Part shown: one piece after another, positions 16,480 to 25,707 of the stretch
Position numbering within the stretch: the stretch's first letter is position 1
How the letters are laid out: the number at the start of each line of letters is the position of its first letter
DNA from: Mycobacterium sp.
GTDB taxonomy: Bacteria > Actinomycetota > Actinomycetes > Mycobacteriales > Mycobacteriaceae
Direction: 5' to 3'
Length of the DNA stretch: 64,000 nucleotides
Assembly (NCBI GenBank): GCA_016197405.1
Contig: JACPVR010000023.1
Span: 248,001 to 312,000, forward strand
The notes under the pieces: generated by a model
The model's database searches: none
Told to the model about the DNA's origin: nothing
Seen by the model: the letters and a program-made list of their open reading frames with translations, nothing else
Translations under genes and position numbers: made by a program

Positions 16480-17943
16480 TCACCCGGCGCGCAGCGCCTC
16501 CAGCGCCGCGACCCGGTCGTCGATCCAGCTGCGCATGGAATCGACAGCGGCGTCGCGTGTTTGCGCACTGAGCCCATCGGTGACCGGTATCGAGGCCGCG
16601 ACCGCATCGAGCACCTTCTGCGCGTTACCACCGCCGTACATCTGGTCGTAGAGCTCCCAATACGCGTCGTCGTACACCTGCGTGAACGCCGTCGAATCCA
16701 GGAACCGGGTCTTGAGCGGATTGCCGATCCTGGGCGCACCTGCGCCGTCGGGCATGCTGGCCGACGGCGCCTTGTCACCGGGTGCGCCGCCGCCGGGCAT
16801 CGACATCTGTACCTCGTCGTGCGGGCCGGTGGTGGCATCACCCTGCATGGCGAGGTTGAGATCCCATGACACGACGGACAGCTTCTGCGTATCGAGGTCG
16901 TACCACAGGTAATAGTTCTGGCCCGGACCGCCCATATCGTCGGCGTTGACGAGCAGGTTCTGAGTGGCCAGATAGCGGGCGAAGGATTCGACGTCGACCC
17001 AATCGGACAGGTGCGCGTCGAACTCGGCCTGGTCGGCACCGTCGAGCCATTGCACGAAATTGATCAGCGGCTGCAGGTTTCCGTTGTCGGCGGAATTGAT
17101 CTGCTTGAACTGGTCGGCGTAGGCGGATTGGTCGGTACCGACGAACTCCAACCGTGAGTTGGCGTCGGCCTTGTACAGATAGCCGTCGGATTCGAACAGC
17201 GCGTCGGCGTAGAGGTCGTCGGGGTGTTCGAGCACCAGTCGCGTCGTGGTGTGCCCGTTGATGCTGTACGTCGTGTAGGTGTAGCGCTGGGTGGGCTGGC
17301 CGGACGCGTCGGTCAGGGACAACGCCAGCGCCTCGTTGAGCACCGGAGTGCCCGGCCGCACCGAGATTTCGGTCATGCCCTGGTACCCGCGGCCATCGGC
17401 GTTCTGATCGAAACTGATCAGCAGCGGCAGCGACGCCGGATCCTCGGCGGTGGCCATCACCATGTTCATCTCGTCACCCTGCGGTGCGCCACCACCGGCG
17501 CCCTGCGGTGGCTGGAAATCACCGTCCTCCCGCAAACCCATCAGCGTCGAGTTGCCTTTCAACCGGACCGCGACATCGGTGATCAACAGATCGTCGATGG
17601 TGATGTCGGCGTTGACCCACTTCTTCTCGCCGTCTTTGGCGTACGCGGTGATCATGTCGGTGTACTCGGCGTCGGTCAGATCCACCTTCAGGCTGTGCGG
17701 CACGGTGCTGTCGAACAGATCCACTGTGCCGGTGATGTTCTCGGTGATGTTCGAGGACATCACCGTGACATCGCTGGTGATGTACGGACGGATCAACGTA
17801 TCGCCGAGGGTGGCGACCAGCACCAGGATGGCGGCCACGATGGCGGCAAGCAGCTTCCAGTACTGGCGCAGCCGAGTCGGGATGCGGTGGACCAGCCGCC
17901 GTCTGGGTGCAGCGGCGGCCGTGTGGTCATCGGCCTCCGACAT
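16480..17943 (-). CDS. CotH kinase family protein, membrane-anchored
   Basis: This 487-residue protein has an N-terminal transmembrane anchor (LLAAIVAAILVLVATLG, about residues 30-47) and an extracytoplasmic CotH domain. Conserved motifs include DVAVRLKGNSTL, EALALSLTDASG, and KLSVVSWDLNLAM, whose WDxN is the metal/ATP-binding signature of CotH kinases. The C-terminus has a proline/glycine-rich insert. CotH proteins are atypical protein kinases first seen in Bacillus spore coats. ATG 17943 overlaps the DUF4956 stop (TGATG), so the two are co-translated. Its presence in a non-sporulating genus points to a polyphosphate- or surface-related role. Confidence 0.88.
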   Translation of the reverse strand: MSEADDHTAAAAPRRRLVHRIPTRLRQYWKLLAAIVAAILVLVATLGDTLIRPYITSDVTVMSSNITENITGTVDLFDSTVPHSLKVDLTDAEYTDMITAYAKDGEKKWVNADITIDDLLITDVAVRLKGNSTLMGLREDGDFQPPQGAGGGAPQGDEMNMVMATAEDPASLPLLISFDQNADGRGYQGMTEISVRPGTPVLNEALALSLTDASGQPTQRYTYTTYSINGHTTTRLVLEHPDDLYADALFESDGYLYKADANSRLEFVGTDQSAYADQFKQINSADNGNLQPLINFVQWLDGADQAEFDAHLSDWVDVESFARYLATQNLLVNADDMGGPGQNYYLWYDLDTQKLSVVSWDLNLAMQGDATTGPHDEVQMSMPGGGAPGDKAPSASMPDGAGAPRIGNPLKTRFLDSTAFTQVYDDAYWELYDQMYGGGNAQKVLDAVAASIPVTDGLSAQTRDAAVDSMRSWIDDRVAALEALRAG

Positions 17944-18620
17944 CACAGGTCGGTCTGGTCGTAACCGGTCAGTACGGTGACACGCTGTCCGCTGTTGACC
18001 TCACCGAGCGCGGCTATCAACTCGCCGGCCTTGCGGTTCTTCTTCAGCTGAGCGGTGTAATACAGCTCATTGAGCGCGCCCGAGCGCGCGGATTCGGTTG
18101 ATACCAACTCGAATTCGGAACAGAACTCGATCAGGACATCCTCGACGCGTGCGGTGTAGGCCGGCTCCGGCGGAACCTGCACCTTGACCACCTGGCGCTG
18201 CACATCGAGCTTGAACCAGTTGAACCGGTACATGATCAACAGCACCAGGCAGATCACCACGGTCGCCACGACGGCCAGCAGGTAGAACCGGGTCCCGGTG
18301 GTCATGCCGACCGCCATCGCCAGGAAGATGAAACCGACATCGCGGGTTTCCTTGATGGCGTTGCGGAACCGGATGACCGACAGCGCACCGACGAGCGCGA
18401 ATGCCCGGGCGATATTGGACCCGACGACGAGCATGATGACCGAGATGACCATGCACACCATCACCAGGGTCTGCACGTAGGACTGACTGTAGGAGACGTT
18501 CTTGTGGGTGTAGCGATACACCCAGCCGATGATCGCGGCCAGCACGAAGGACAAAGCCAGGGACGCGGCGACGTCGAATACCGTGAAGGTGCCGCTGAGG
18601 TCCTGCAGATCGATGGTCAC
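17943..18620 (-). CDS. DUF4956 membrane protein
   Basis: This 225-residue protein has three to four membrane helices (ASLALSFVLAAIIGWVY, TLVMVCMVISVIMLVVG, FIFLAMAVGMTTG, LLAVVATVVICLVLLIMY). The conserved DUF4956 loop SVIRFRNAIKETRDVG lies between helices two and three. A cytoplasmic C-terminal domain of about 85 residues has a ferredoxin-like pattern. The function is unknown. DUF4956 genes regularly sit between a VTC-type polyphosphate polymerase and a CotH kinase in bacteria, exactly as here. The start is GTG, 15 bases after the polymerase stop. Confidence 0.88.
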   Translation of the reverse strand: MTIDLQDLSGTFTVFDVAASLALSFVLAAIIGWVYRYTHKNVSYSQSYVQTLVMVCMVISVIMLVVGSNIARAFALVGALSVIRFRNAIKETRDVGFIFLAMAVGMTTGTRFYLLAVVATVVICLVLLIMYRFNWFKLDVQRQVVKVQVPPEPAYTARVEDVLIEFCSEFELVSTESARSGALNELYYTAQLKKNRKAGELIAALGEVNSGQRVTVLTGYDQTDL

Positions 18621-18635
18621 AATTGCCTTTCAGTT

Positions 18636-19538
18636 TCAGGTTGTTGCGGGACTGAGTTCACCGAATGCCGCGGCCGGAGCCGGCGGATCGGTGGTGATGA
18701 GTTCGGGGGCGCCCATCATCGACCGCGGCGCCATTCCGAATGCCTGCACCGACTGGCAGTACTTGGACACCCGGATGACGGACATGTCGATGCGGGCAGC
18801 GAGATCGGTGACCCAGTAGGGCACCCGCTCATTGGCCTTGATCTCGACGATCGCGAGCTTGGGCGGGATGATGTAGCGGTTCTGAGCACCGGACGCGAAA
18901 TGAAAGTCACGATCGCGACCGTGCACTTTGTGGTCGATGGTCACCCGCAGGCCGAGGTCGGCCTCACGTCCCACGAATGCCTCACGCAGATACCCGGTGG
19001 TGACGATGGGGCGCAGGTCGAGATTGCCGATGAGCGTGGTCACTTCGTTGACGAACGGACCGTGCGCGGTATCGCTCGGCAGCGGCTCACGGTCATCGAG
19101 CCATCGCCTGGCCGCCCCGTAGGGCAGTTCGATGCGGCGCTTCTGGGTGACCCGATTGACCCGTTGCTTGATCTCGACCTGCACGGGGGTGTCTTCGGTG
19201 CACTCCGACGGTGCACCGTAGAGCCGCATCCGCAGCTTGCGCCGAAAATGCAGACCTTCGATCTTCTCCCAGTAGAACCGGAGGTCGGCGGTGTCGTAGT
19301 ACAGCGAGGTGACCGGGTAACCACCGTGTGGTGAGAAGGGGTCCGAACCCATGTGTGCGTTGAGTTCTTCGCGCAGGGCCGGGACTTTGAATTCGTCGAG
19401 GAGATACTTGATCTCGTAGCGGTTGAACGAATGCAGTCGGCTGGCGGTCTGCTGGTATCCGGTGGGCTGGGTAGGGACGTCGGTATCTCGCTGATTCCTG
19501 TTGTCACTCCCGGTAATCCAATCTTTGAAGCCCACCAA
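18636..19538 (-). CDS. VTC-domain polyphosphate polymerase
   Basis: This protein has about 300 residues. Motifs of the VTC tunnel domain are all present: FNRYEIKYLLD, TSLYYDTADLRFY, KLRMRLYGA, VQVEIKQRVNR, KRRIELPYG, and LAIVEIKANERVPYW near residue 235. The basic residues line the polyphosphate tunnel and the Glu of VEIK binds metal. In yeast the homologous Vtc4 core makes polyphosphate from ATP. No membrane helix is seen here, so the DUF4956 partner may provide the membrane channel. The start is TTG 19538 or GTG 19535. The gene heads a tight three-gene unit with DUF4956 and CotH. Confidence 0.88.
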   Translation of the reverse strand: MVGFKDWITGSDNRNQRDTDVPTQPTGYQQTASRLHSFNRYEIKYLLDEFKVPALREELNAHMGSDPFSPHGGYPVTSLYYDTADLRFYWEKIEGLHFRRKLRMRLYGAPSECTEDTPVQVEIKQRVNRVTQKRRIELPYGAARRWLDDREPLPSDTAHGPFVNEVTTLIGNLDLRPIVTTGYLREAFVGREADLGLRVTIDHKVHGRDRDFHFASGAQNRYIIPPKLAIVEIKANERVPYWVTDLAARIDMSVIRVSKYCQSVQAFGMAPRSMMGAPELITTDPPAPAAAFGELSPATT

Positions 19539-19631
19539 GGTGCCTTTCGTTTCGTCTGTTGTTCATGCGGTGTTCACCGAGAAAAACAGTCGCAGCTGTG
19601 CGGTTCCTGTGGGTGATCTAGCTGTCAGCTG

Positions 19632-19856
19632 TCAAGGCGCCAGGGTTACCGAATTGTCATCTTCGGTGCCGGATTCATCGGGCGCCGAGAATGGTGGCCA
19701 GGAAACCGTTGTCGGAGGCCAGCTTTCGACATTGCTACTGGAATGGCCGGAATCGTCGTCATCGTCGTCGTCATCGGCGGTGGCGTAACCGCATGAGAGC
19801 ACCGCGATCATCGCGGCAACGCCGGCGCTGACGAGGAGTCTGCGCGAACGCCTCAC
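19632..19856 (-). CDS. Small exported Asp-rich protein
   Basis: This 74-residue protein has a signal peptide (LLVSAGVAAMIAVLSCGYATA). The mature part begins ADDDDDDDDSGHSSSN and ends in an acidic, Pro/Ser-rich tail. The run of eight Asp comes from a short trinucleotide repeat. A Cys within the signal (LSCG) could be a lipobox, but the spacing is poor. The GTG start overlaps the MspA-like stop by four bases, so it is coupled to the porin. A run of acidic residues could bind Ca2+ or other cations, which would suit an operon making polyphosphate. This is inference. Confidence 0.6.
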   Translation of the reverse strand: MRRSRRLLVSAGVAAMIAVLSCGYATADDDDDDDDSGHSSSNVESWPPTTVSWPPFSAPDESGTEDDNSVTLAP

Positions 19857-20476
19857 AGCCTGATCACCTCGCTGTAGACATTGACGCTGTCATCAGAGGT
19901 GTCGGTCTTCATCTGGGCGTAGGCGAACAGCCGCACGCTCACGGCGCCACCACATTTCTCGACCTGGACATGAGCATCGAGTACCGAGATCGTTGCGCCT
20001 TGGCCTTTCAGCGATTTCGCGCCGAGTGCCAGGTTCTTGATACCGCCCGGATAGATCGTCGAGCCGATATCGGGGCCGACGCCGACGACGGAGTCGTCGT
20101 CGAACAGGTCGGTGTCCAATCCGATACCGAGGTCGAGGCCGTCACTCATATCGACCTGGCAACCGAGCTGGGCGCCGAACACCAGCTGTCCGTCGGTGAT
20201 GGGCGCCGCGCCGGCGCCGTCGATCACGATCGACACCCGCCCGCTGAGGAAACCTTCCTTGGCGAATGGTGCCGCAGCCATATTCGGCACCGAGTTGATC
20301 TGTGCGCCGGTCAGGGCGAGCGTCATATGCCAGCCGTCGACGGTGTCGATGGCGCGCACCAGATCGGGGATCGGCACTGGGTCGGCATGGGCGACGCCCG
20401 CGGCGGCGCTGAACAATCCAACGCTCGCCGCGGACGCACTCACAAAACTACGGAAAATGAAGGGGAGCGGTGCCAT
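19853..20476 (-). CDS. MspA-family porin-like protein
   Basis: This 207-residue protein has a 31-residue signal peptide ending AHA. The mature part shows the MspA pattern: WHMTLALTGAQI near the start, AAPFAKEGFLSGRVSIVID, VFGAQLGCQVDMS, DIGSTIYPGGIKN, then VLDAHVQVEKCGGAVSVRLFAYAQ and a C-terminal strand. MspA proteins form octameric pores in the mycobacterial outer membrane. Two Cys residues that could pair are unusual for the classical porins. It begins a minus-strand unit leading to the polyphosphate polymerase genes, though a promoter of its own lies upstream. Confidence 0.8.
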   Translation of the reverse strand: MAPLPFIFRSFVSASAASVGLFSAAAGVAHADPVPIPDLVRAIDTVDGWHMTLALTGAQINSVPNMAAAPFAKEGFLSGRVSIVIDGAGAAPITDGQLVFGAQLGCQVDMSDGLDLGIGLDTDLFDDDSVVGVGPDIGSTIYPGGIKNLALGAKSLKGQGATISVLDAHVQVEKCGGAVSVRLFAYAQMKTDTSDDSVNVYSEVIRL

Positions 20477-20479
20477 ACG

Positions 20480-20731
20480 TTATGGGCGCCAGCCCTGGAA
20501 TCCACCGGGACCACCCATTCCCATTCCCGGGCCGGGAGCCGGCGGGGGCGGCGGGCCCGGGCAGGGGAGCAGCGGCAGGCAGATGCCCGGGCCGCCGCCG
20601 GGGCCGCCCGGTCCCGGCGGGGGCGGTAGGGCGCTTGCCGTCGAGGCGAAGCCGACGGCCGTCAGCGCCAACCCCGCGCAGACGGCGGTCGAGCCCAGTA
20701 GCAGGCGTGTTCTCGGGTGTGATGATGCCAT
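20480..20731 (-). CDS. Small exported Pro/Gly-rich protein
   Basis: This 83-residue protein has a signal peptide ending in ASA (CAGLALTAVGFASTASA). The mature part is almost entirely Pro and Gly repeats with one Cys pair (ICLPLLPC). I chose ATG 20731 because GGAGC sits four bases before it. The nearer upstream ATG (20734) leaves no spacing. It ends three bases before the porin start. Such Pro-rich exported peptides are common in mycobacteria. A second one lies at 47755. Confidence 0.6.
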   Translation of the reverse strand: MASSHPRTRLLLGSTAVCAGLALTAVGFASTASALPPPPGPGGPGGGPGICLPLLPCPGPPPPPAPGPGMGMGGPGGFQGWRP

Positions 20732-20879
20732 CATCGCTCCTTTGTTGTTGGTGTGTGACACGGTGAACGCTATGCGGCGAACATGGGTGCCGGCTTATCG
20801 GTCGCTAGGTGCGCTGTGTGCTGTTCATGTGGAATTCGGCTGTGTACAAGGATGTTTCGGACGCCGCGCTACCGCCGTC

Positions 20880-21200
20880 TCACGATGCCATCTGCAATGC
20901 GGAGGGCCGGATCTGGTGGCTGTCGCGTCCGTCGATCACCCGTGTGACGGGTAGGCCGAACCGCGCGTGCGCGCGGCGCAGGATGCCCGCGCGCTGGGCG
21001 GCGTCGTCGATGTCTGCCGCGACGGCGATCACACGATCTGCCTTCTGGCCCAGCAAAATTCGGCTCAGCGACCCCGGGTTGCGGGCGGTGACCGCCACGC
21101 GGTGGCCGGCCGCCAGCAACTCGCGGGCGATGGTGTATCCGGTGTCGGTGTCGGCATGGGTTATCAAGATGACCTCGTTGGTGTCCATGTCTGCAGTCAA
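20880..21200 (-). CDS. Short NAD(P)-binding Rossmann protein, truncated SDR
   Basis: This 106-residue frame has the N-terminal half of a short-chain dehydrogenase: VILITHADTDTGYTIAREL in place of the usual TGxxxGIG loop, then VAVTARNP and a D-D pair (AADIDDAAQ). The Tyr-Lys catalytic part is absent and the frame ends after about 100 residues. It is either a remnant or a small nucleotide-binding protein. The second in-frame Met (MDTNE) may be the start. Confidence 0.5.
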   Translation of the reverse strand: MTADMDTNEVILITHADTDTGYTIARELLAAGHRVAVTARNPGSLSRILLGQKADRVIAVAADIDDAAQRAGILRRAHARFGLPVTRVIDGRDSHQIRPSALQMAS

Positions 21201-21244
21201 CTACTGATGTCTAGGTGTGCTACATGTGGCAGCTGAGGGACGAA

Positions 21245-22834
21245 TCAGAGTTGCGCCGGAACGGTTTTCGACGGCCACGTCGGATCCGATCCCTGCGATG
21301 TCGCGGGCAGCACCACCTCGAAGGTGGTGCCCGGTCCACCTTTGACCGAGATGGTTCCCTGATGAGCCTTCACCACAGCGTCGACGATGGCCAATCCGAG
21401 ACCGGTGCTGCCGGCGCGCCGCGAGCGCGAGCTGTCGCCGCGCACGAACCGCCCGAAGATCTCCGCCTGCTGCTCGACGGGGATCCCGGGCCCGTCGTCG
21501 CTGACCGTCACGTGGACATGACCGTCGTCGGGACAGGACAGCGTGGCGGTCACCGTGGTGCCCGCAGGGGTGTGGGTCCGCGCGTTGGACAACAGGTTGG
21601 CGATCACCTGCTGTAGGCGGGCGCTGTCACCGACGACGAACAGCGGCTGCTCCGGTAGGTCCAGCCGCCAATGATGTTGCGGAGCGGCGACATGAGCGTC
21701 GCTGACCGCGTCGGCCAGCAGCCCGGACAGATCGACCAGTTCATGCTCAAGGGGCCGCCCGGCGTCGAGTTGGGCAAGCAGCAGCATGTCTTCGACGAGT
21801 GTCGTCATCCGCTTGGCTTCGGAGTGGATACGACCCATGGCATGCGCGACCGGCTCCGGCAGTTCGTCGCGATGGCGCTGTGCCAGTTCGGCGTATCCGC
21901 GTATCGAGGTCAGCGGGGTGCGTAGTTCGTGACTGGCATCGGCAACGAACTGCCGGACCCGGGTCTCACTGGCCTGCCGGGACGCCATGGCGTCGCCGAT
22001 ACGTTCCAGCATCCTGTTCAGTGCGGCACCGAGCTGGCCGACCTCGGTGAAGCGGGTTACCGGATCGACCTCGGCGATGGGTCTCGCAAGATCGACGTCA
22101 CCGCTGCCGAGACCGGAATCAGCCACCTGCCGAGCGGTTTTCGCAACCGCCGACAGCGGCGCCAGCTGCCGGCGGATGATGAGTATCCCGATGACGGCAG
22201 CGACTACCAGTGCCAGTGCGACGATGACACACAGGATGCCCAGCATCGACAGCAGCATGGTGTTGACCCCGGCGGTCGGCAGACCGGTCAGGACGGTCTC
22301 GCCGCTGGGGGTGGGAATCGTGATGACCCGGTAGCTGCCGGCACCGTCGATGTCGATGGTGGTGGGATGCGGAAACCACGCGTCGGCAAGTTGTCGGTAG
22401 GCCTGGCTGGACAGTGATTTCCGGCCGCCGGTATTGGTGACCACCGCGGCCTGCTGAACCTGGCCTCCGGACAGGACCGCACCGAGGGTGTCGCTCGATT
22501 GCCCTGGCGCATTGAGAAAGTCCGGACCCGCGCTGTCGGACAGCGGAGGTACTCCCGGACGTACCGGCGGGGGACCCATCGAGAACAGGATCGCCGAACG
22601 CCACCCCGCATCGATGACCTGTTGGTCGAGTTGGTGCACCAGGTAGCGCTGCAGCGCGGTCATCGTCCCGGCGCTGATGGCGGCGCACACCACGGCCAGC
22701 AGAATCAGTTGCGCCACCACGATGCGGGTGCGCAAAGTCCATGACCGCCAGCGGCGTACTCTGCCGAACCGACGTTGCACCTGGCTTTCAGCGGTGCCGT
22801 GCGCATGCGGCGGCATCGAATCGGTCAGCGTCAC
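21245..22834 (-). CDS. Sensor histidine kinase (TrcS-like)
   Basis: This protein has about 529 residues. A first membrane helix (IVVAQLILLAVVCAAISAG, about 39-57) leads to an extracytoplasmic sensor domain. A second helix (MLLSMLGILCVIVALALVV), a HAMP segment, the H-box DASHELRTPLTSIRG (His near residue 300), an N-box and DGPGIP/GLGLAIV ATP-binding motifs follow. It should autophosphorylate and pass phosphate to the divergent OmpR-type regulator. The start is GTG 22834 or ATG 22816. The kinase and regulator are divergently transcribed, which is less common than an operon. Confidence 0.88.
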   Translation of the reverse strand: MTLTDSMPPHAHGTAESQVQRRFGRVRRWRSWTLRTRIVVAQLILLAVVCAAISAGTMTALQRYLVHQLDQQVIDAGWRSAILFSMGPPPVRPGVPPLSDSAGPDFLNAPGQSSDTLGAVLSGGQVQQAAVVTNTGGRKSLSSQAYRQLADAWFPHPTTIDIDGAGSYRVITIPTPSGETVLTGLPTAGVNTMLLSMLGILCVIVALALVVAAVIGILIIRRQLAPLSAVAKTARQVADSGLGSGDVDLARPIAEVDPVTRFTEVGQLGAALNRMLERIGDAMASRQASETRVRQFVADASHELRTPLTSIRGYAELAQRHRDELPEPVAHAMGRIHSEAKRMTTLVEDMLLLAQLDAGRPLEHELVDLSGLLADAVSDAHVAAPQHHWRLDLPEQPLFVVGDSARLQQVIANLLSNARTHTPAGTTVTATLSCPDDGHVHVTVSDDGPGIPVEQQAEIFGRFVRGDSSRSRRAGSTGLGLAIVDAVVKAHQGTISVKGGPGTTFEVVLPATSQGSDPTWPSKTVPAQL

Positions 22835-22973
22835 TCCCGAGAGTGTGCAGCGGTGATATTGGTCCCCGCTGTGTCGGCCCTAGCTGCCAGCTTTGAATAT
22901 TCACAGCTGCATGCATAACGGGTTCAAAGCGCCCCCATAGCAACCGCTTACCGCCGCGGAACATGATCGCGCG

Positions 22974-23702
22974 ATGACCACGGGTGCGTTGGACCTGCTC
23001 GGAGCGTTGACCCATGCAGACGGAAACCCTGTCACAGTATTGATCGTCGACGAGCAGCAAGTGTTAGCAGAGATGCTGGCCATGATTCTTCGTCTCGAAG
23101 GAGCCGTCGTCACCACGGCCGGTGACGCGGCGACCGCGATGAAAGCCGGTCGCCGCGGTCAGCTGGACATGCTCATCATCGATCCCGATCTGCCCGATTC
23201 CGACGGTGCCCGGTTGTTGCGATGGCTGCGGGAGCGTCAACCCACCATGCGGGTGCTGCTGACCGACTGTCCGCGTCGGATCGACCGGGACGCGGTGTGG
23301 GCCGGTGGCGGCCGCCGGCTGCCCAAACCGTTCAGCCTGGAGGATGTACTCGGGTATGTCCGTTTACTGTTGCGCTGCAGCGAAATAGGTTCCGAATACG
23401 ACACCGGTCGACTGCAGGTCGGCGACCTCGTGCTCGACGAGGACAGTCGAGCCGTCTGGTGCGCGGGACTGGCCGTCGCGCTCACCGAAACCGAGTTCGC
23501 CCTGTTGCGTTTCCTCGTACGCAACGCGGGCCGGGTGGTCTCGCGTGCCGAGATCCTGGCCCGGGTGTGGCCCTATGACTTCGCCGGCGGCAGTGCCGTG
23601 GTCCCGCGATACATCAGTCGGCTGCGCAACCGCCTCGCCAGTCATCGCGGTCCGGTGATCCACACCATCCGGGGGTCCGGATACCTGTTGGACCGGTGCT
23701 GA
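22974..23702 (+). CDS. OmpR-family response regulator
   Basis: This 242-residue protein has a receiver domain (about residues 21-135) with phosphoacceptor Asp70 in LIIDPDLP and conserved Lys in LPKPFS. A C-terminal winged helix follows (LTETEFALLRFLVRNAG, then RYISRLRNRLAS). The acidic pair (VLIVDE) is present. The usual Thr switch residue sits in the unusual string LLTDC. It likely controls the adjacent glycosyltransferase genes or its own operon. There are 139 bases between the kinase and regulator starts, which must hold divergent promoters. Confidence 0.85.
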   Translation: MTTGALDLLGALTHADGNPVTVLIVDEQQVLAEMLAMILRLEGAVVTTAGDAATAMKAGRRGQLDMLIIDPDLPDSDGARLLRWLRERQPTMRVLLTDCPRRIDRDAVWAGGGRRLPKPFSLEDVLGYVRLLLRCSEIGSEYDTGRLQVGDLVLDEDSRAVWCAGLAVALTETEFALLRFLVRNAGRVVSRAEILARVWPYDFAGGSAVVPRYISRLRNRLASHRGPVIHTIRGSGYLLDRC

Positions 23703-23706
23703 ATCC

Positions 23707-25656
23707 CTACGACCCGGCGACCGGTTTGGTCAAGTCGTAGAGCGTGACACCGTCGACGGTGACCGGTGTGAAGGTCTTCTCCACCCAATCCTTGATGCGG
23801 CTCGCCTCGATCGTCTTGTTCCCGCTGGGCGGCATGAGAGGCTTGCCCGAGTCATTCATGTTCTTGGGCATACCGAGACCGGTGGTCGCGATGTAGTAGT
23901 GCACCCGGCCGTTGGCGACGTGGTCCTGGAACTGTTCCAGTGTCGGCGCCGGATCTGCTGAGCCGAAGCCGCCGAGCGCCATGACCGGCAGATCGGTTGC
24001 CAGCTGGTAGTAGCCGGCCTCGGTGGAACCCGGTATCGCCGCGATCCAGGTGTAGCTGTCGCCGTTGGCCGACAAAGTGGTGGCCACCTGGGCCGAGACC
24101 TGGTTGTCGGTTTGCACCGGCCCGCCGGCAGCGGCGGGCATGCCGGGCATGCCCTGGCCCGGGATCTGCGGTCCTGCGGTCACCACTCCACCGGTATGGG
24201 AAACGGTGACGGTCTGGATCGAATAGGACAGTGGGCCTGCAAGTGCCATGGCGAGCGCTATGCCAGCGGCCGCGAGCTGGACCCGGGGACGGCGCAGGGC
24301 CGGCAGCGCGGTGATCGCCAGCGCGACCGCCGCGACCACCGCGGCGGCGAGAATGACCCACCGCAGCCACCCGACGAAATCCGGTGTGCGGCCCAGCAGC
24401 ACCCAGGCCCATCCGCCCGTCACGGCAGTCGTCACCGCGAGAACGGCGACGGCCCAGGTCTTTTCGCGGCGCTGCCACAGATCGACGGCGCCGATCGCGA
24501 CAAGGGCGGCCACCGCCGGCGCCAGCGCGACGGTGTAGTAGTCGTGGAACAGCCCGGACATGAAGCTGAAGACGCCTGCTGTGCCGATCAGCCAGCCACC
24601 CCACACCAGGTACTGCGCGCGGTGCGCGTCGGTACGCGGCCGGCGCCAGGTCGCGACCAAACCGACGACCAGCAGGATGAGAGCGGCGGGCAGCAGCCAG
24701 GAGATCTGGGCCCCCGATTCACCGGTGAACATCCGGGCGATACCGGCGTGCCCGAAAGGGCTGAAGCCGCTGGGCATATCCGGCGGCGCGCCGCCACCAC
24801 CGGGTGTGTTGCTGTCCCCGCCCATCAGCCGGCCCAGCCCGTTGTAACCGAAGGTCAGATCGAGAAAGCTGTTGTTCTCCGATCCACCGATGTAGGGGCG
24901 ACTGTCGGCAGGCCAGAGCTCGACCAGCAGCACCCACCATCCGGCCGCCACGAGCATCGCGCCGAGACCGGCGAAAAGCTGGGCGAACCGGACTCGCAAC
25001 CGGGGCGGCCCGGAGATCAGATACGTCAGGGCCAGGCCCGGCATGACGAGCAGAACCTGTAGTTGCTTGGTCAGGAAACCCAATCCGAGCAGAACACCGC
25101 ACAGCACCAGCCAACGGGTGCGGCCGTCGGCGACGCCGCGCAGCAGCGCCCATACCGAAGCGACCATCAGGAACACCAGCAGCGCGTCGGGATTGTCATA
25201 CCGGAACATCAACGTGGCCACCGGTGTCAGCGCCAGGGTCGCGCCCGCGATCAAACCCGCTGCAGGCCCGAACTGCTTCTTGACGATGACGTAGAGCAGC
25301 GCGACCGAGGCCACACCCAGCAGGACCTGCGGTAGCTGGATGGACCAGGTGTTGACGCCGAAGATGCGGGCGGAGATCTCCATGGGCCACAGCGAGGCCG
25401 GGGGTTTGTCCACGGTGATGGCGTTGGCGGCGTCGGAGGATCCGAACAGGAAAGCCTTCCAGCTCTTGGTGCCTGCCTGTACGGCCGCGGCGTAGAACGC
25501 GTTCGCCCAGCCGTTGCGGCTCAGTCCGATGCACCAGAATGCGGCGGTGGCGACCAGCAGCGCGGCGAACGCGGGTCGTGCCCACCGCGGATCCGGCTGC
25601 GGCCCATCGATATCAGCAACTTCGGGTTGCTGGGTGGTGTCCGCGATGGCGGGCAT
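23707..25656 (-). CDS. PMT-family membrane glycosyltransferase
   Basis: This 649-residue protein has ten or more predicted membrane helices. The N-terminal loop has a DKPP motif (AITVDKPPASLW) and the RYDNPDALLVFLMVAS region typical of GT39/ArnT-like enzymes, which transfer a sugar from polyprenyl-phosphate. The C-terminal extracytoplasmic domain runs from about residue 500, with WIAAIPGSTEAGYY and a Met/Gly/Pro-rich linker. It pairs with the GT2-GtrA gene next to it, which would make and flip the lipid-linked sugar. It converges with the response regulator, 4 bases apart. Confidence 0.85.
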   Translation of the reverse strand: MPAIADTTQQPEVADIDGPQPDPRWARPAFAALLVATAAFWCIGLSRNGWANAFYAAAVQAGTKSWKAFLFGSSDAANAITVDKPPASLWPMEISARIFGVNTWSIQLPQVLLGVASVALLYVIVKKQFGPAAGLIAGATLALTPVATLMFRYDNPDALLVFLMVASVWALLRGVADGRTRWLVLCGVLLGLGFLTKQLQVLLVMPGLALTYLISGPPRLRVRFAQLFAGLGAMLVAAGWWVLLVELWPADSRPYIGGSENNSFLDLTFGYNGLGRLMGGDSNTPGGGGAPPDMPSGFSPFGHAGIARMFTGESGAQISWLLPAALILLVVGLVATWRRPRTDAHRAQYLVWGGWLIGTAGVFSFMSGLFHDYYTVALAPAVAALVAIGAVDLWQRREKTWAVAVLAVTTAVTGGWAWVLLGRTPDFVGWLRWVILAAAVVAAVALAITALPALRRPRVQLAAAGIALAMALAGPLSYSIQTVTVSHTGGVVTAGPQIPGQGMPGMPAAAGGPVQTDNQVSAQVATTLSANGDSYTWIAAIPGSTEAGYYQLATDLPVMALGGFGSADPAPTLEQFQDHVANGRVHYYIATTGLGMPKNMNDSGKPLMPPSGNKTIEASRIKDWVEKTFTPVTVDGVTLYDLTKPVAGS

Positions 25657-25707
25657 TGTGGTCCTCTCGGTGAACGTGCCGGATGTGGGGGTGGGCGCCT
25701 GGGGGGG

